Shown here: positions 1 through 5,529 of the stretch, piece by piece
How the letters are laid out: the number at the start of each line of letters is the position of its first letter
Position numbering within the stretch: position 1 is the stretch's first letter
NCBI GenBank assembly: GCA_946538445.1
Contig: CAMNGO010000090.1
Span: 1-7,930 of the forward strand
DNA: 7,930 bases
Reading direction: 5' to 3'
Source of the DNA: an uncultured Lachnospiraceae bacterium
GTDB taxonomy: Bacteria > Bacillota > Clostridia > Lachnospirales > Lachnospiraceae
The notes under the pieces: generated by a model
What the model was told of the DNA's origin: nothing
What the model saw: the letters and a program-made list of their open reading frames with translations, nothing else
Databases searched by the model: none
Made by a program: the position numbers and the translations under genes

Positions 1-362
1 ATTCCATATGAGATGGAAATTTCTCTGTTCTGTCGATTTTTCAGCAAGGTCTTGAAAGCTACCAGACGTCCGGTCTCTTCAAATATCCCCGGAAATAAGC
101 CGACTACCAAAGCCCAGCATACCGGATGGCTATTTAAAAACCTGCTTACAGGATGATCGGCAGATATCACCAATGCCTGAAGCGGTTTTTCCAGGAGTAA
201 TGCAAACAGTAGAAATGTAGCGGCTCCTACAAGGATCGCCGTAATTTTTTCTTTTTTTATAAATACCCAGGCCAGAGCAATCACCAGAGGCAGTACAAAG
301 GCAAGTACCGCTCCCAGCCCTAATGCAAGAAAGGCCTGGCTTCCAACTTTTGTTATATCCAT
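1..362 (-). CDS. YhfC-family intramembrane metalloprotease, N-terminal part (cut by window edge)
   Basis: The first 120 residues of a multi-pass membrane protein are visible; the rest runs off the left edge. Residues about 10-34 and 41-58 are hydrophobic helices, and a third begins near residue 82. The helix starting there leads into FPGIFEETGR (residues 90-99), whose EExxR core is the hallmark of the YhfC family (PF10086), which belongs with CPBP/ABI-type putative intramembrane proteases. In that family the paired glutamates are thought to be catalytic; the substrate is generally unknown. The ATG at 362-360 has a good ribosome site (AAGGAG, seven bases upstream). It follows the remains of a MATE transporter by 41 bases on the same strand, so the two were probably co-transcribed. 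Family assignment is fairly secure; function is inferred only. Confidence 0.8.
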   Translation of the reverse strand, partial: MDITKVGSQAFLALGLGAVLAFVLPLVIALAWVFIKKEKITAILVGAATFLLFALLLEKPLQALVISADHPVSRFLNSHPVCWALVVGLFPGIFEETGRLVAFKTLLKNRQNREISISYG

Positions 363-403
363 TAAAGTTCTCCTTCATCAATGTGTATATCAGTTGTCTG
401 CTT

Positions 404-1002
404 TCATATTTTGATCATCCATCCTTCTTTCTTACGGATGCGAATATATATGATATAAGAAATGATCACGGTAAAGAAATCTGCCAAAGCCTGTGTCCAT
501 ACGATCCCTTTCATACCGAACAATCTGCCTAGGCAGAAAAGCAAAGGAAGGATACCTGCCCTTTATGTGAATTTGAAGTACTGTCTCCTTACAGGCTTTC
601 CTGTAGGTGGCGATAAAATAGATCAAGGCTATTATATTGCTAAGCAAAGTGGCAATGGCTGCTCCCAAGACCTGTCTCCCATCCGGTAGGATCACAAACA
701 TAAACAAAGGATCAAGCAGAATATTTAACAGCCCACCCATACTGAGACCAAAGGAGGCCTGTGAAGAAAGCCCGATACTGCGAAGCAAAGAGGACAAGGT
801 GACCCCATAAACACAAAAAAGAGAAAAGAACAGAGGAAGCCACCATATAAGGATTGTTGGTTCTGCCCACAAACCATGTATCTGCAAGATTATATACCAG
901 TGTGATCAGCTGGCTGGCGATGGCCGGCAGAGCCATGACCGCCAGGGCATGGGATACTTTATCTTCTTCAAAAAGATAAACGTTTCTCTTCCATATCTTC
1001 AC
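404..1002 (-). pseudogene. MATE-family multidrug/Na+ efflux transporter, degraded remnant
   Basis: Three pieces of one MATE transporter lie in order but in three different frames. Piece 1 (1002 to about 838) holds the N-terminal helix, with ALPAIASQLITLVYNLADT and FVGRTNNP. Piece 2 (about 838 to 603) resumes much further into the family with LLRSIGLSSQ, then MGGLLNILLDPLFMFV and GAAIATLLSNIIALIYFI. Piece 3 (604-404) is the extreme C-terminus: GKPV, an in-frame TAA at 565-563, then RAGILPLLF, LFGMKGIVWTQALAD and a closing helix, ending TGA at 406-404. A normal MATE protein has about 450 residues and 12 helices; here roughly 80-90 residues are missing at the first junction and perhaps 180 at the second (estimated from family knowledge). 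The start is also damaged: the well-spaced ribosome site AAGGAG points to ATG 994-992, which is out of frame with piece 1. No functional pump can be made. Confidence 0.9.
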
Positions 1003-1012
1003 ACTCCTTAAG

Positions 1013-1042
1013 CTAGAATATTTATCTAGATATTACCACTAG
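1013..1042. repeat. Three CTAG boxes phased at 13 bp over the MATE promoter
   Basis: CTAG occurs at 1013-1016, 1026-1029 and 1039-1042, exactly 13 bases apart. The middle one is the core of a perfect 10-bp palindrome TATCTAGATA (1023-1032). One box lies between the -35 and -10 elements, one at the -10/start region and one downstream, as expected of a repressor-binding array. CTAG is usually a rare tetranucleotide in bacteria. That a repressor binds here is inference; no cognate regulator is recognised nearby. Confidence 0.4.
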
Positions 1043-1059
1043 TATGATTCCTTTATCAA
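1030..1059 (-). promoter_or_regulatory. Candidate promoter of the MATE remnant / yhfC-like unit
   Basis: On the minus strand TTGATA (1059-1054) is followed after 18 bases by TAATAT (1035-1030), a reasonable sigma-A-type promoter. It would start transcription near 1023, about 20 bases before the ribosome site. Three CTAG boxes, listed separately, overlap it. Confidence 0.5.
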
Positions 1060-1123
1060 TCCAATTTATAGAAATGATTTTACATATTCAGATTCTCTTG
1101 CGTCTTCGCCGGCCCCTTCTCAT

Positions 1124-1153
1124 TTGACTGAAAATATACCGTCATGCTATAAT
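1124..1153 (+). promoter_or_regulatory. Strong sigma-A-type promoter for the HAD phosphatase
   Basis: TTGACT (1124-1129) and a perfect TATAAT (1148-1153) are separated by 18 bases. TG at 1145-1146 makes an extended -10. Transcription would begin near 1160, leaving a leader of about 80 bases before the ATG at 1239. This is the best promoter in the window. Confidence 0.8.
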
Positions 1154-1186
1154 CAAGCATACATTTCTTAACCTGCAATATCTCAT

Positions 1187-1228
1187 ATTTATTTAAAAGT
1201 ATTTGTTTGAAAGTATTTGTTTAAAAGA
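1187..1228 (+). repeat. Three tandem 14-bp repeats running into the ribosome site
   Basis: Three imperfect head-to-tail copies: ATTTATTTAAAAGT (1187-1200), ATTTGTTTGAAAGT (1201-1214) and ATTTGTTTAAAAGA (1215-1228). Copies 2 and 3 differ from each other at two positions. The end of the third copy supplies the first bases of the AAAAGAGG Shine-Dalgarno region. The array lies in the 5' leader of the HAD gene and is AT-rich, so it may keep the ribosome site unstructured; this role is inferred. Confidence 0.8.
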
Positions 1229-1238
1229 GGACAAAATT

Positions 1239-2054
1239 ATGAAAATCGCTGCCATCGACCTGGACGGAACACTGCTCCGTTCTGACAGTAATCTATCAGA
1301 ATATTCGAAAAAAATTCTTGGAAAAACCCAGGATCATGATATCCTGTTCATCCCGACTTCCGGCCGTACCTTCCGAAGCATTATGTCCAAAGTGGGGGAT
1401 GTGCCGGGAATTCGTTATACCATCGGTTCCAATGGAACGGTGATCACCGATTGCCGGGATGGCAAGATCATCTATGACAGGAAGATTGCCCTGGAGACAT
1501 CCTATGCCATCTATTCCTATATCAGGGAACATGGGGGTTTTTTCTGCGGATACTGTGGAAATGACTCTTATCTGGAAGAAGTGGATGTCGGGATATTGTT
1601 GGCCACCGGCCTCAAACAGGCGATCAGTGAGGACCTTTTGTCCACCGATATCAGGGTTCCGGATATGAGTGGTCTGATCCGGTCCGGAGACATGGTTTTC
1701 GGAAAGTTGTTCATCACCTTTATCGACCCGGCTGACCTTGCTGCCTGCGTAGAGTGGCTGGGGAGATTTGATGATATCGTGTACGGCTATTCCACCCCGT
1801 ACACCGTAGAAATTTTTGGCAAGGGAAGCAACAAAGACATCGCCCTCGATTTCTTAAGACAGCACCTGAATGTAAAGAAGGAAGATGTGATTGCCATAGG
1901 GGACAGTGAAAATGACCTGTCCATGATCCGCTATGCCCATATCGGTGCAGCGGTGGAAAATGGTATGGATATCTTAAAGGAGCATGCGGATGTGATCATA
2001 GCTTCCAACGATGATGATGGTCCCGCACATTTTCTCGAGGAATTGATGAAATGA
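1239..2054 (+). CDS. Cof-type HAD-IIB family phosphatase
   Basis: A 271-residue haloacid-dehalogenase superfamily hydrolase, full length for the Cof/YbjI-like class. All four motifs are visible: DLDGT at 7-11 (nucleophile D7, acid/base D9), T40 in IPTSGR, K196 in GKGSNK, and the Mg2+-binding GDSENDLS at 221-228. The stretch between about residues 82 and 190 is the C2-type cap that sets substrate choice. Relatives are cytoplasmic Mg2+-dependent phosphatases acting on sugar phosphates, flavin mononucleotide or similar small molecules; the substrate here cannot be told. I chose ATG 1239 over an upstream TTG at 1203 because AGAGG sits eight bases before it and the protein then starts directly at the first beta strand (MKIAAIDLDG). 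The gene stands alone between its own promoter and a hairpin terminator, so it appears monocistronic. Confidence 0.95.
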   Translation: MKIAAIDLDGTLLRSDSNLSEYSKKILGKTQDHDILFIPTSGRTFRSIMSKVGDVPGIRYTIGSNGTVITDCRDGKIIYDRKIALETSYAIYSYIREHGGFFCGYCGNDSYLEEVDVGILLATGLKQAISEDLLSTDIRVPDMSGLIRSGDMVFGKLFITFIDPADLAACVEWLGRFDDIVYGYSTPYTVEIFGKGSNKDIALDFLRQHLNVKKEDVIAIGDSENDLSMIRYAHIGAAVENGMDILKEHADVIIASNDDDGPAHFLEELMK

Positions 2055-2090
2055 TTCCTCATCCATCTGATATCTAAAAAAGTATCTGAA

Positions 2091-2127
2091 AAAAGCCGTT
2101 CTTCCAAAATAAGGAAGTACGGCTTTT
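2091..2127. terminator. Bidirectional intrinsic terminator between convergent genes
   Basis: AAAAGCCGT (2091-2099) pairs with ACGGCTTTT (2119-2127). After one T/T mismatch, CTTCC (2101-2105) pairs with GGAAG (2113-2117), leaving a 7-base loop. Read on the plus strand the tail is TTTTCATATCTTT; read on the minus strand the tail has TTTTTT followed by a second T run. It therefore serves the HAD gene and, somewhat better, the long minus-strand unit arriving from the right. Confidence 0.85.
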
Positions 2128-2169
2128 CATATCTTTGATCGTACAATAATAATTACTACTATTCTTTTT

Positions 2170-3264
2170 TCATTTTTCCTTGCCGGCTCGTGCAGCACGT
2201 ACCAGCTGACGGATGGTTTCCGGGTCAACACCATCGTAGGCACGGTTCACATTGTTCACACCGAAAACCGGACTGACTCTTCCGCTCCAGATTCTCCCGC
2301 CCTGCCTGTTGGCCAGGGTTTCCACGAATTCACTGTAATTATCCGGCGTGATCTCCTCCAGCTCTTCCTCTGTATAGAGGTCCGGACTGTAATGATTCCG
2401 GATGTAGCTCTTTACGAAAACCAGATAGGATTTTTTATAGATCTCATTGGCTATCAGAAGGATCCTCTCATGGTCTGCATCCATCAGCGCATGGAAGAGA
2501 CGGAAATACTCCTCCTCCTGAGCTTCCAGGCCAAGTATCTTTAAACTGGAAGACAACATATCCCCGGCGTTTCCAAAATGGGACAGATATCCCATCAAAT
2601 ACATCATCTGTCGGAAAAAAATGACAAAGATCTGAGGGATCATCATGACACTGAACTGCCGGTAGCTAAGATGTGCCCTTCTCAGGCATACACTGAGTAT
2701 CTTCCGGATGGAGATATCACGGTATGGTGCCGGAACGATATTTTGTTCAACATCCACCTCTCCCCTGCTGCCATGCATCTGCGTCTTCAGAACCTGACCC
2801 AGAGAAACCCTGCAGGCGTGAAATTCCGAATAAGTATTCATGTAATCAAACAGTTTTTTTCCGTCATCGCTGGAAAACGGATTGTCTCCGGAAGTCTTCT
2901 CCGGGAGATTGATCTCTCCATATCTGCCAAATATATTCCTGTCTGAGGCGGTATTGATATTCTCCTCTCGAAGGGCCCTCTCATTTAAATCAGCCAGACT
3001 GGGCTTTGAAAAGGGATAGCTGAGAAAATCATAAAGGTGTGTGAATTCATGATCCAGGATAAATTGGACATACTCTTCCCTGTAAAGATGAAATTCTTTG
3101 GAAAGATGCAGAATGTACCTTCCCTGCAGCATCTCCAGCAAATCAAAGGAGGCCTCCACACCGGATGCCGCATCATAGCTTACTCCATCCAACATGGTTG
3201 CCTCTGTGAACTCATTATTCATCTGATAGTTTAGCCAATACTTATTTAACTGAGACAGGTTCAT
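2170..3264 (-). CDS. Uncharacterised HExxH (gluzincin-like) protein
   Basis: I do not recognise this 364-residue protein. Its clearest mark is HEFTH at 72-76, in a helix (QFILDHEFTHLYDFL), matching the zincin metallopeptidase signature HExxH. About 70 residues on, SEFHACRVSLGQ (146-157) offers E147 as a possible third zinc ligand, the gluzincin arrangement. A hydrophobic stretch, VMMIPQIFVIFFRQMMYLMGYL (206-227), with charged residues around it, could be a buried core helix or one membrane segment. The C-terminal third is acidic and helical and ends in a basic tail (AARAGKEK). No signal peptide is seen, so the protein is probably cytoplasmic. The ATG at 3264 has AAAGGA eight bases upstream. 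It is the last gene of the thioredoxin/Crp-Fnr unit, followed by the terminator at 2127-2091. Peptidase activity is inferred from the motif; a degenerate or structural role is possible. Confidence 0.75.
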   Translation of the reverse strand: MNLSQLNKYWLNYQMNNEFTEATMLDGVSYDAASGVEASFDLLEMLQGRYILHLSKEFHLYREEYVQFILDHEFTHLYDFLSYPFSKPSLADLNERALREENINTASDRNIFGRYGEINLPEKTSGDNPFSSDDGKKLFDYMNTYSEFHACRVSLGQVLKTQMHGSRGEVDVEQNIVPAPYRDISIRKILSVCLRRAHLSYRQFSVMMIPQIFVIFFRQMMYLMGYLSHFGNAGDMLSSSLKILGLEAQEEEYFRLFHALMDADHERILLIANEIYKKSYLVFVKSYIRNHYSPDLYTEEELEEITPDNYSEFVETLANRQGGRIWSGRVSPVFGVNNVNRAYDGVDPETIRQLVRAARAGKEK

Positions 3265-3335
3265 TTCCTATGTCCTTTCCAATCTGACCGCTTCCACATT
3301 TTCCATCATACGATACCACCGGTTCTAGAATGTTT

Positions 3336-3515
3336 TTAAAATGTAGAATTTGATATAAGTTCGTATGGTCGCCATTCTCCCCCCTTATAGATATGAATCC
3401 CCTGATTTACACAGAGATCATATGCATTTGGTCCGATATTAAGAAAGGTACTGTCATCTAATGTTGCTTCGATCTCAAATAAGCTTCCATCGATTTCTGT
3501 CATGTGAATTCTCAT
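3336..3515 (-). CDS. Small hypothetical protein, 59 residues
   Basis: I do not recognise this protein. It is acidic in its N-terminal half (MTEIDGSLFEIEATLDD) and ends YKGGEWRPYELISNSTF, with alternating hydrophobic residues that suggest a small beta-rich domain. There is no membrane segment or signal peptide. Coding status is supported by an excellent ribosome site: AGGAGG (3530-3525) within a longer AGGAGGAGG, nine bases before ATG 3515-3513. A TTG at 3524 is in frame but touches the ribosome site and is unlikely to be the start. It lies 71 bases before the HExxH gene and 87 bases after the small membrane protein gene on the same strand. Confidence 0.6.
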   Translation of the reverse strand: MRIHMTEIDGSLFEIEATLDDSTFLNIGPNAYDLCVNQGIHIYKGGEWRPYELISNSTF

Positions 3516-3602
3516 ATCATCCAACCTCCTCCTAGATATTAATCTACAGGAATAATCCTTAAAGCGGTTGTCAGATTATGAACGAAAATATGGAAATTTT
3601 GC

Positions 3603-3881
3603 TTATAGCCCGAAGCTGAATATCACAAGGATATAGAATACGATCACATAGATGGATGCCACCAGGTCGATCAGCCCCAGTATACGCACAGCCTTGTCGT
3701 CCCCTGCAAGCTTTCGTCCCACAAAGAAGAAGGCAATGCCCAGCAGTGCGATCAGAAAAGAGATCAAGAGGGTCCTTCTGATCAGACCTGCGTCTTTCGA
3801 TGTGTTAAACAGATAGAAAGACGCAACGGCAGAAACCACCGGTATCAATTCCAATACAATCGCGACTAACTTCTTGCCCAT
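3603..3881 (-). CDS. Small three-helix membrane protein
   Basis: A 92-residue hydrophobic protein with three predicted membrane helices at about residues 5-25, 37-55 and 65-91. The loops are short and charged (NTSKDAGLIRR and GRKLAGDDKAVR). Under the positive-inside rule the basic stretches at 35-36 and 56-66 should face the cytoplasm. No family was recognised. It is tightly coupled to the upstream acetyltransferase gene: only two bases separate that gene's TAG from this ATG, and the ribosome site GAGG lies inside the last codons of the acetyltransferase gene. Translation is therefore probably coupled. Function unknown. Confidence 0.7.
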   Translation of the reverse strand: MGKKLVAIVLELIPVVSAVASFYLFNTSKDAGLIRRTLLISFLIALLGIAFFFVGRKLAGDDKAVRILGLIDLVASIYVIVFYILVIFSFGL

Positions 3882-3883
3882 GT

Positions 3884-4393
3884 CTAAACCTCTTTCAACA
3901 GTCTCTTATATTCCCTGTGTTCGTCAAACCATTCCCGGGCGTAGGAACATACCGGGACAATCTTTACTCCCCTTGCTTTTGCTTCCGTGACAACTTTCTC
4001 CACCAGTTGATCTGCGATGCCTCTGTCCCGGTAAGAAGGTTCCACATAAGTATGCTCGATCGTCCACTCCTGTCCTTCCGCGGAAAATGTACATACGCCT
4101 ATGCCGGTGTCCCCGTCGTAGGCAGTGGCACGAAGCCGGTCCATCTCAAAAGCAATCCAGATCCGGGAACTTTCTTTGCCGGCCAGATCACCGGGGAAAA
4201 ATGTCTTCCCGTCCTCGGAAACTGTCAGGGAGATCCCCATCGATTTACAATAAGAAATGACGAACTCCTTCACATATTCATTTGGCTCATCAATGGTCAG
4301 GAATAATCCGCCGCAAGTATCATGAATGTGCAAAACAACAGAAAACTTCTCATTAACATAACGTTTTAACTGGGCTGCCTGTGTAAAATCCAT
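3884..4393 (-). CDS. RDAC-like domain fused to YjdJ-type GNAT N-acetyltransferase
   Basis: A 169-residue, probably cytoplasmic protein with two parts. Residues about 1-70 include LHIHDTCGGLFLTID (21-35), resembling small RDAC-family proteins of Clostridia, whose function is unknown. Residues about 85-169 are a short GNAT acetyltransferase of the YjdJ type (PF14542): WTIEHTYVEPSYRDRGIADQLV (110-131) is the acetyl-CoA-binding region, with a degenerate R-x-x-G-x-A loop, and IVPVCSYAREWF (145-156) is the characteristic C-terminal block. Such proteins transfer acetyl groups to amines; the acceptor is unknown. I prefer ATG 4393, which has GGGGGA seven bases upstream, over the in-frame ATG at 4411, which has no ribosome site and begins two bases after the Crp/Fnr stop codon. 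It is downstream of the Crp/Fnr gene and directly upstream of the small membrane protein gene. Confidence 0.82.
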   Translation of the reverse strand: MDFTQAAQLKRYVNEKFSVVLHIHDTCGGLFLTIDEPNEYVKEFVISYCKSMGISLTVSEDGKTFFPGDLAGKESSRIWIAFEMDRLRATAYDGDTGIGVCTFSAEGQEWTIEHTYVEPSYRDRGIADQLVEKVVTEAKARGVKIVPVCSYAREWFDEHREYKRLLKEV

Positions 4394-4412
4394 ACTAATA
4401 TCCCCCTGCATA

Positions 4413-5072
4413 CTATTTAGCTAACTTTTGGAGCGAAGGCAGATTCTTCACTGTTATCCTCCCTCTTTCAAGGGTTATCATATCATTTTTCTCCATTTCC
4501 TTCAATATGCGGGAGATCACCTCCCGGGAGGAATTGAGGTCTGACGCAAGCTGGGCATGGGTCAGAAACAGGGTCCTGCTTCCTGTCTTCTTTAACCGGT
4601 CGAGAAGGGCTCTTGCAACCCTGCTGTCAAGTCGGGAAAACAACATATTTTCCATCAATAGCATGACGTCAGAAAATCGCTCTCCCAGTTTCTCCAGGAT
4701 AAAGCATTTCAGGGCAAGATTGTTCTCCTTAAGTACCGCAAGGCATAGGGCAGGTATGATCAGGACCTGGCAATCGGTCTGGGCGATCATCTGCGTCTCG
4801 AAGCGGATCTGATCCACAACACAGGAGGCAGATAATACGTCCACCTCCCCCGGCTGAATACGATACAGGACAATCTCCCTGCCTTCTTCTGACAGCATGA
4901 AGGCTCTCACGCTGCCCTGCAGTATTTTGATCATGCCCAGACATTCCTGATCTTTGGAATAAATGAGTTCCCCTTGCTTGTATTTCTTTACATTTACACA
5001 AGCTGTCATGACCTCTTTTTCTTCTTGATCAAGGTCCTTCCAGAAAGGTAATTCCCTGAGATACTTATCCAT
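4413..5072 (-). CDS. Crp/Fnr-family transcriptional regulator
   Basis: A 219-residue cytoplasmic DNA-binding protein of normal family length. Residues about 8-118 form the cNMP-type beta-barrel sensor (YKQGELIYSKDQE, KILQGSVRAF, IQPGEVDVLSASC). About 120-148 is the dimerisation helix and about 150-212 the winged helix-turn-helix: LTHAQLASDLNSSREVISRI with the wing LERGRITV. Recognition-helix residues R183, E184 and R188 align with the R-E-x-x-x-R of E. coli CRP that reads TGTGA half-sites. S187 is as in FNR. The classic cAMP-pocket signature is not clear, so the signal is unknown. Six cysteines (25, 44, 84, 101, 110, 123) are present but lack the N-terminal Fnr cluster arrangement. The ATG has AGGA seven bases upstream. 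It sits between thioredoxin and the acetyltransferase and may control the palindrome upstream of the thioredoxin gene. Confidence 0.92.
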   Translation of the reverse strand: MDKYLRELPFWKDLDQEEKEVMTACVNVKKYKQGELIYSKDQECLGMIKILQGSVRAFMLSEEGREIVLYRIQPGEVDVLSASCVVDQIRFETQMIAQTDCQVLIIPALCLAVLKENNLALKCFILEKLGERFSDVMLLMENMLFSRLDSRVARALLDRLKKTGSRTLFLTHAQLASDLNSSREVISRILKEMEKNDMITLERGRITVKNLPSLQKLAK

Positions 5073-5091
5073 GGCTTTATCCTGCTTCTAC

Positions 5092-5113
5092 ATGAGTGTA
5101 AAATGAGTGTAAA
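5092..5113. repeat. Tandem 11-bp duplication upstream of the Crp/Fnr gene
   Basis: ATGAGTGTAAA occurs twice head to tail with no mismatch (5092-5102 and 5103-5113). It lies in the 55-base gap between the thioredoxin stop and the Crp/Fnr start, directly upstream of that gene's ribosome site. It could be a duplicated operator half or simple slippage; nothing in the sequence decides this. Confidence 0.8.
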
Positions 5114-5130
5114 GGGTTCGAAGCCCTTTA
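5110..5130 (-). promoter_or_regulatory. Hairpin overlapping the thioredoxin stop codon
   Basis: TAAAGGG and CCCTTTA form a perfect 7-bp stem with a 7-base loop, and the thioredoxin TAA is part of the stem. On the minus strand no good T run follows (CACTCATTTTAC), so it is a poor terminator. It may partly attenuate, stabilise or process the trx-crp transcript. Confidence 0.45.
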
Positions 5131-5436
5131 TCGAACCAGTGCTTCCAGGGCATCTATCCCTTGAAATCCTACGGATTTGTTGCTGATCTCCCCGTTTTTA
5201 TAAACCATAAGGGCCGGGATACTCATAACATTATGCTGCATTGCCAGGGCAGGCTGCTCATCCACGTTGATCTTGCCAACCTTGATCTCCGGATGCTTCT
5301 CGGCAAATTCAGCCACGATCGGGGAAAGCATCTTGCAGGGACCGCACCAGGGAGCCCAGAAATCCAGCAATACTGTGTTTTCTGCTTCAAGAACCTCTTT
5401 TTTAAAGTTATCATTTGTTATAATTATTTCTTTCAT
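5128..5436 (-). CDS. trxA: Thioredoxin
   Basis: A 102-residue cytoplasmic thioredoxin, complete and of standard length. It has FWAPWCGPCKMLSPI (26-40) with the redox pair C31/C34, the buried acid at D25, the cis-proline loop SIP (P74) and the closing NGEISNKSVGF segment. It reduces protein disulfides using electrons normally delivered by thioredoxin reductase; no reductase gene is in this window. I chose ATG 5436 over an upstream TTG at 5472 because AGGAGG lies eight bases before it and the upstream extension (basic, RYRKK) is not typical of the family. It appears to be the first gene of the unit that continues through the Crp/Fnr regulator, with its own candidate promoter and palindromic operator just upstream. 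Clostridia often carry several thioredoxin paralogues, so the gene symbol is by family. Confidence 0.95.
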   Translation of the reverse strand: MKEIIITNDNFKKEVLEAENTVLLDFWAPWCGPCKMLSPIVAEFAEKHPEIKVGKINVDEQPALAMQHNVMSIPALMVYKNGEISNKSVGFQGIDALEALVR

Positions 5437-5457
5437 TTCATATACCTCCTGTTTTTT

Positions 5458-5485
5458 TCTATATCTTAGCATGGTCTATGATCAA
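5458..5485 (-). promoter_or_regulatory. Candidate promoter for the trx-crp/fnr unit
   Basis: On the minus strand TTGATC (5485-5480) is followed after 16 bases by TATAGA (5463-5458). TAAGAT at 5468-5463 is an alternative -10. The leader to the ATG would be only about 15-20 bases and mostly ribosome site. The weak -35 match fits a promoter needing an activator at the adjacent palindrome. Confidence 0.45.
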
Positions 5486-5489
5486 GTTC

Positions 5490-5504
5490 TGTGACTTAGT
5501 CACA
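5490..5504. promoter_or_regulatory. Perfect palindrome TGTGACTTAGTCACA, likely Crp/Fnr-type operator
   Basis: A 7+1+7 perfect inverted repeat with TGTGA...TCACA ends, next to the -35 of the thioredoxin promoter. Its centre (5497) is about 41-46 bases upstream of the predicted start, the usual place for class II activation by Crp/Fnr proteins. Classical CRP sites have six bases between the TGTGA halves; this has five, which is unusual. That the Crp/Fnr regulator encoded at 4413-5072 binds here is inference from proximity and its R-E-x-x-x-R recognition helix. Confidence 0.6.
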
Positions 5505-5529
5505 TTATTTTGTATTTTTTTATGAATTA

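Noticed and set aside
432..1002. Reading the MATE region as two separate small membrane proteins (712-1002 and 432-887)
   Set aside because: Both frames, and a third at 604-404, match consecutive parts of one MATE transporter, so they are pieces of a single broken gene.
2578..2946. Plus-strand open frame of 122 codons inside the HExxH gene
   Set aside because: It has no ribosome site or recognisable domain and is antisense to a gene with a good start and coding character.
5490..5520. Plus-strand terminator formed by the palindrome plus the T-rich run after it
   Set aside because: No plus-strand gene lies upstream, and the loop would be very short; an operator for the minus-strand thioredoxin promoter fits better.
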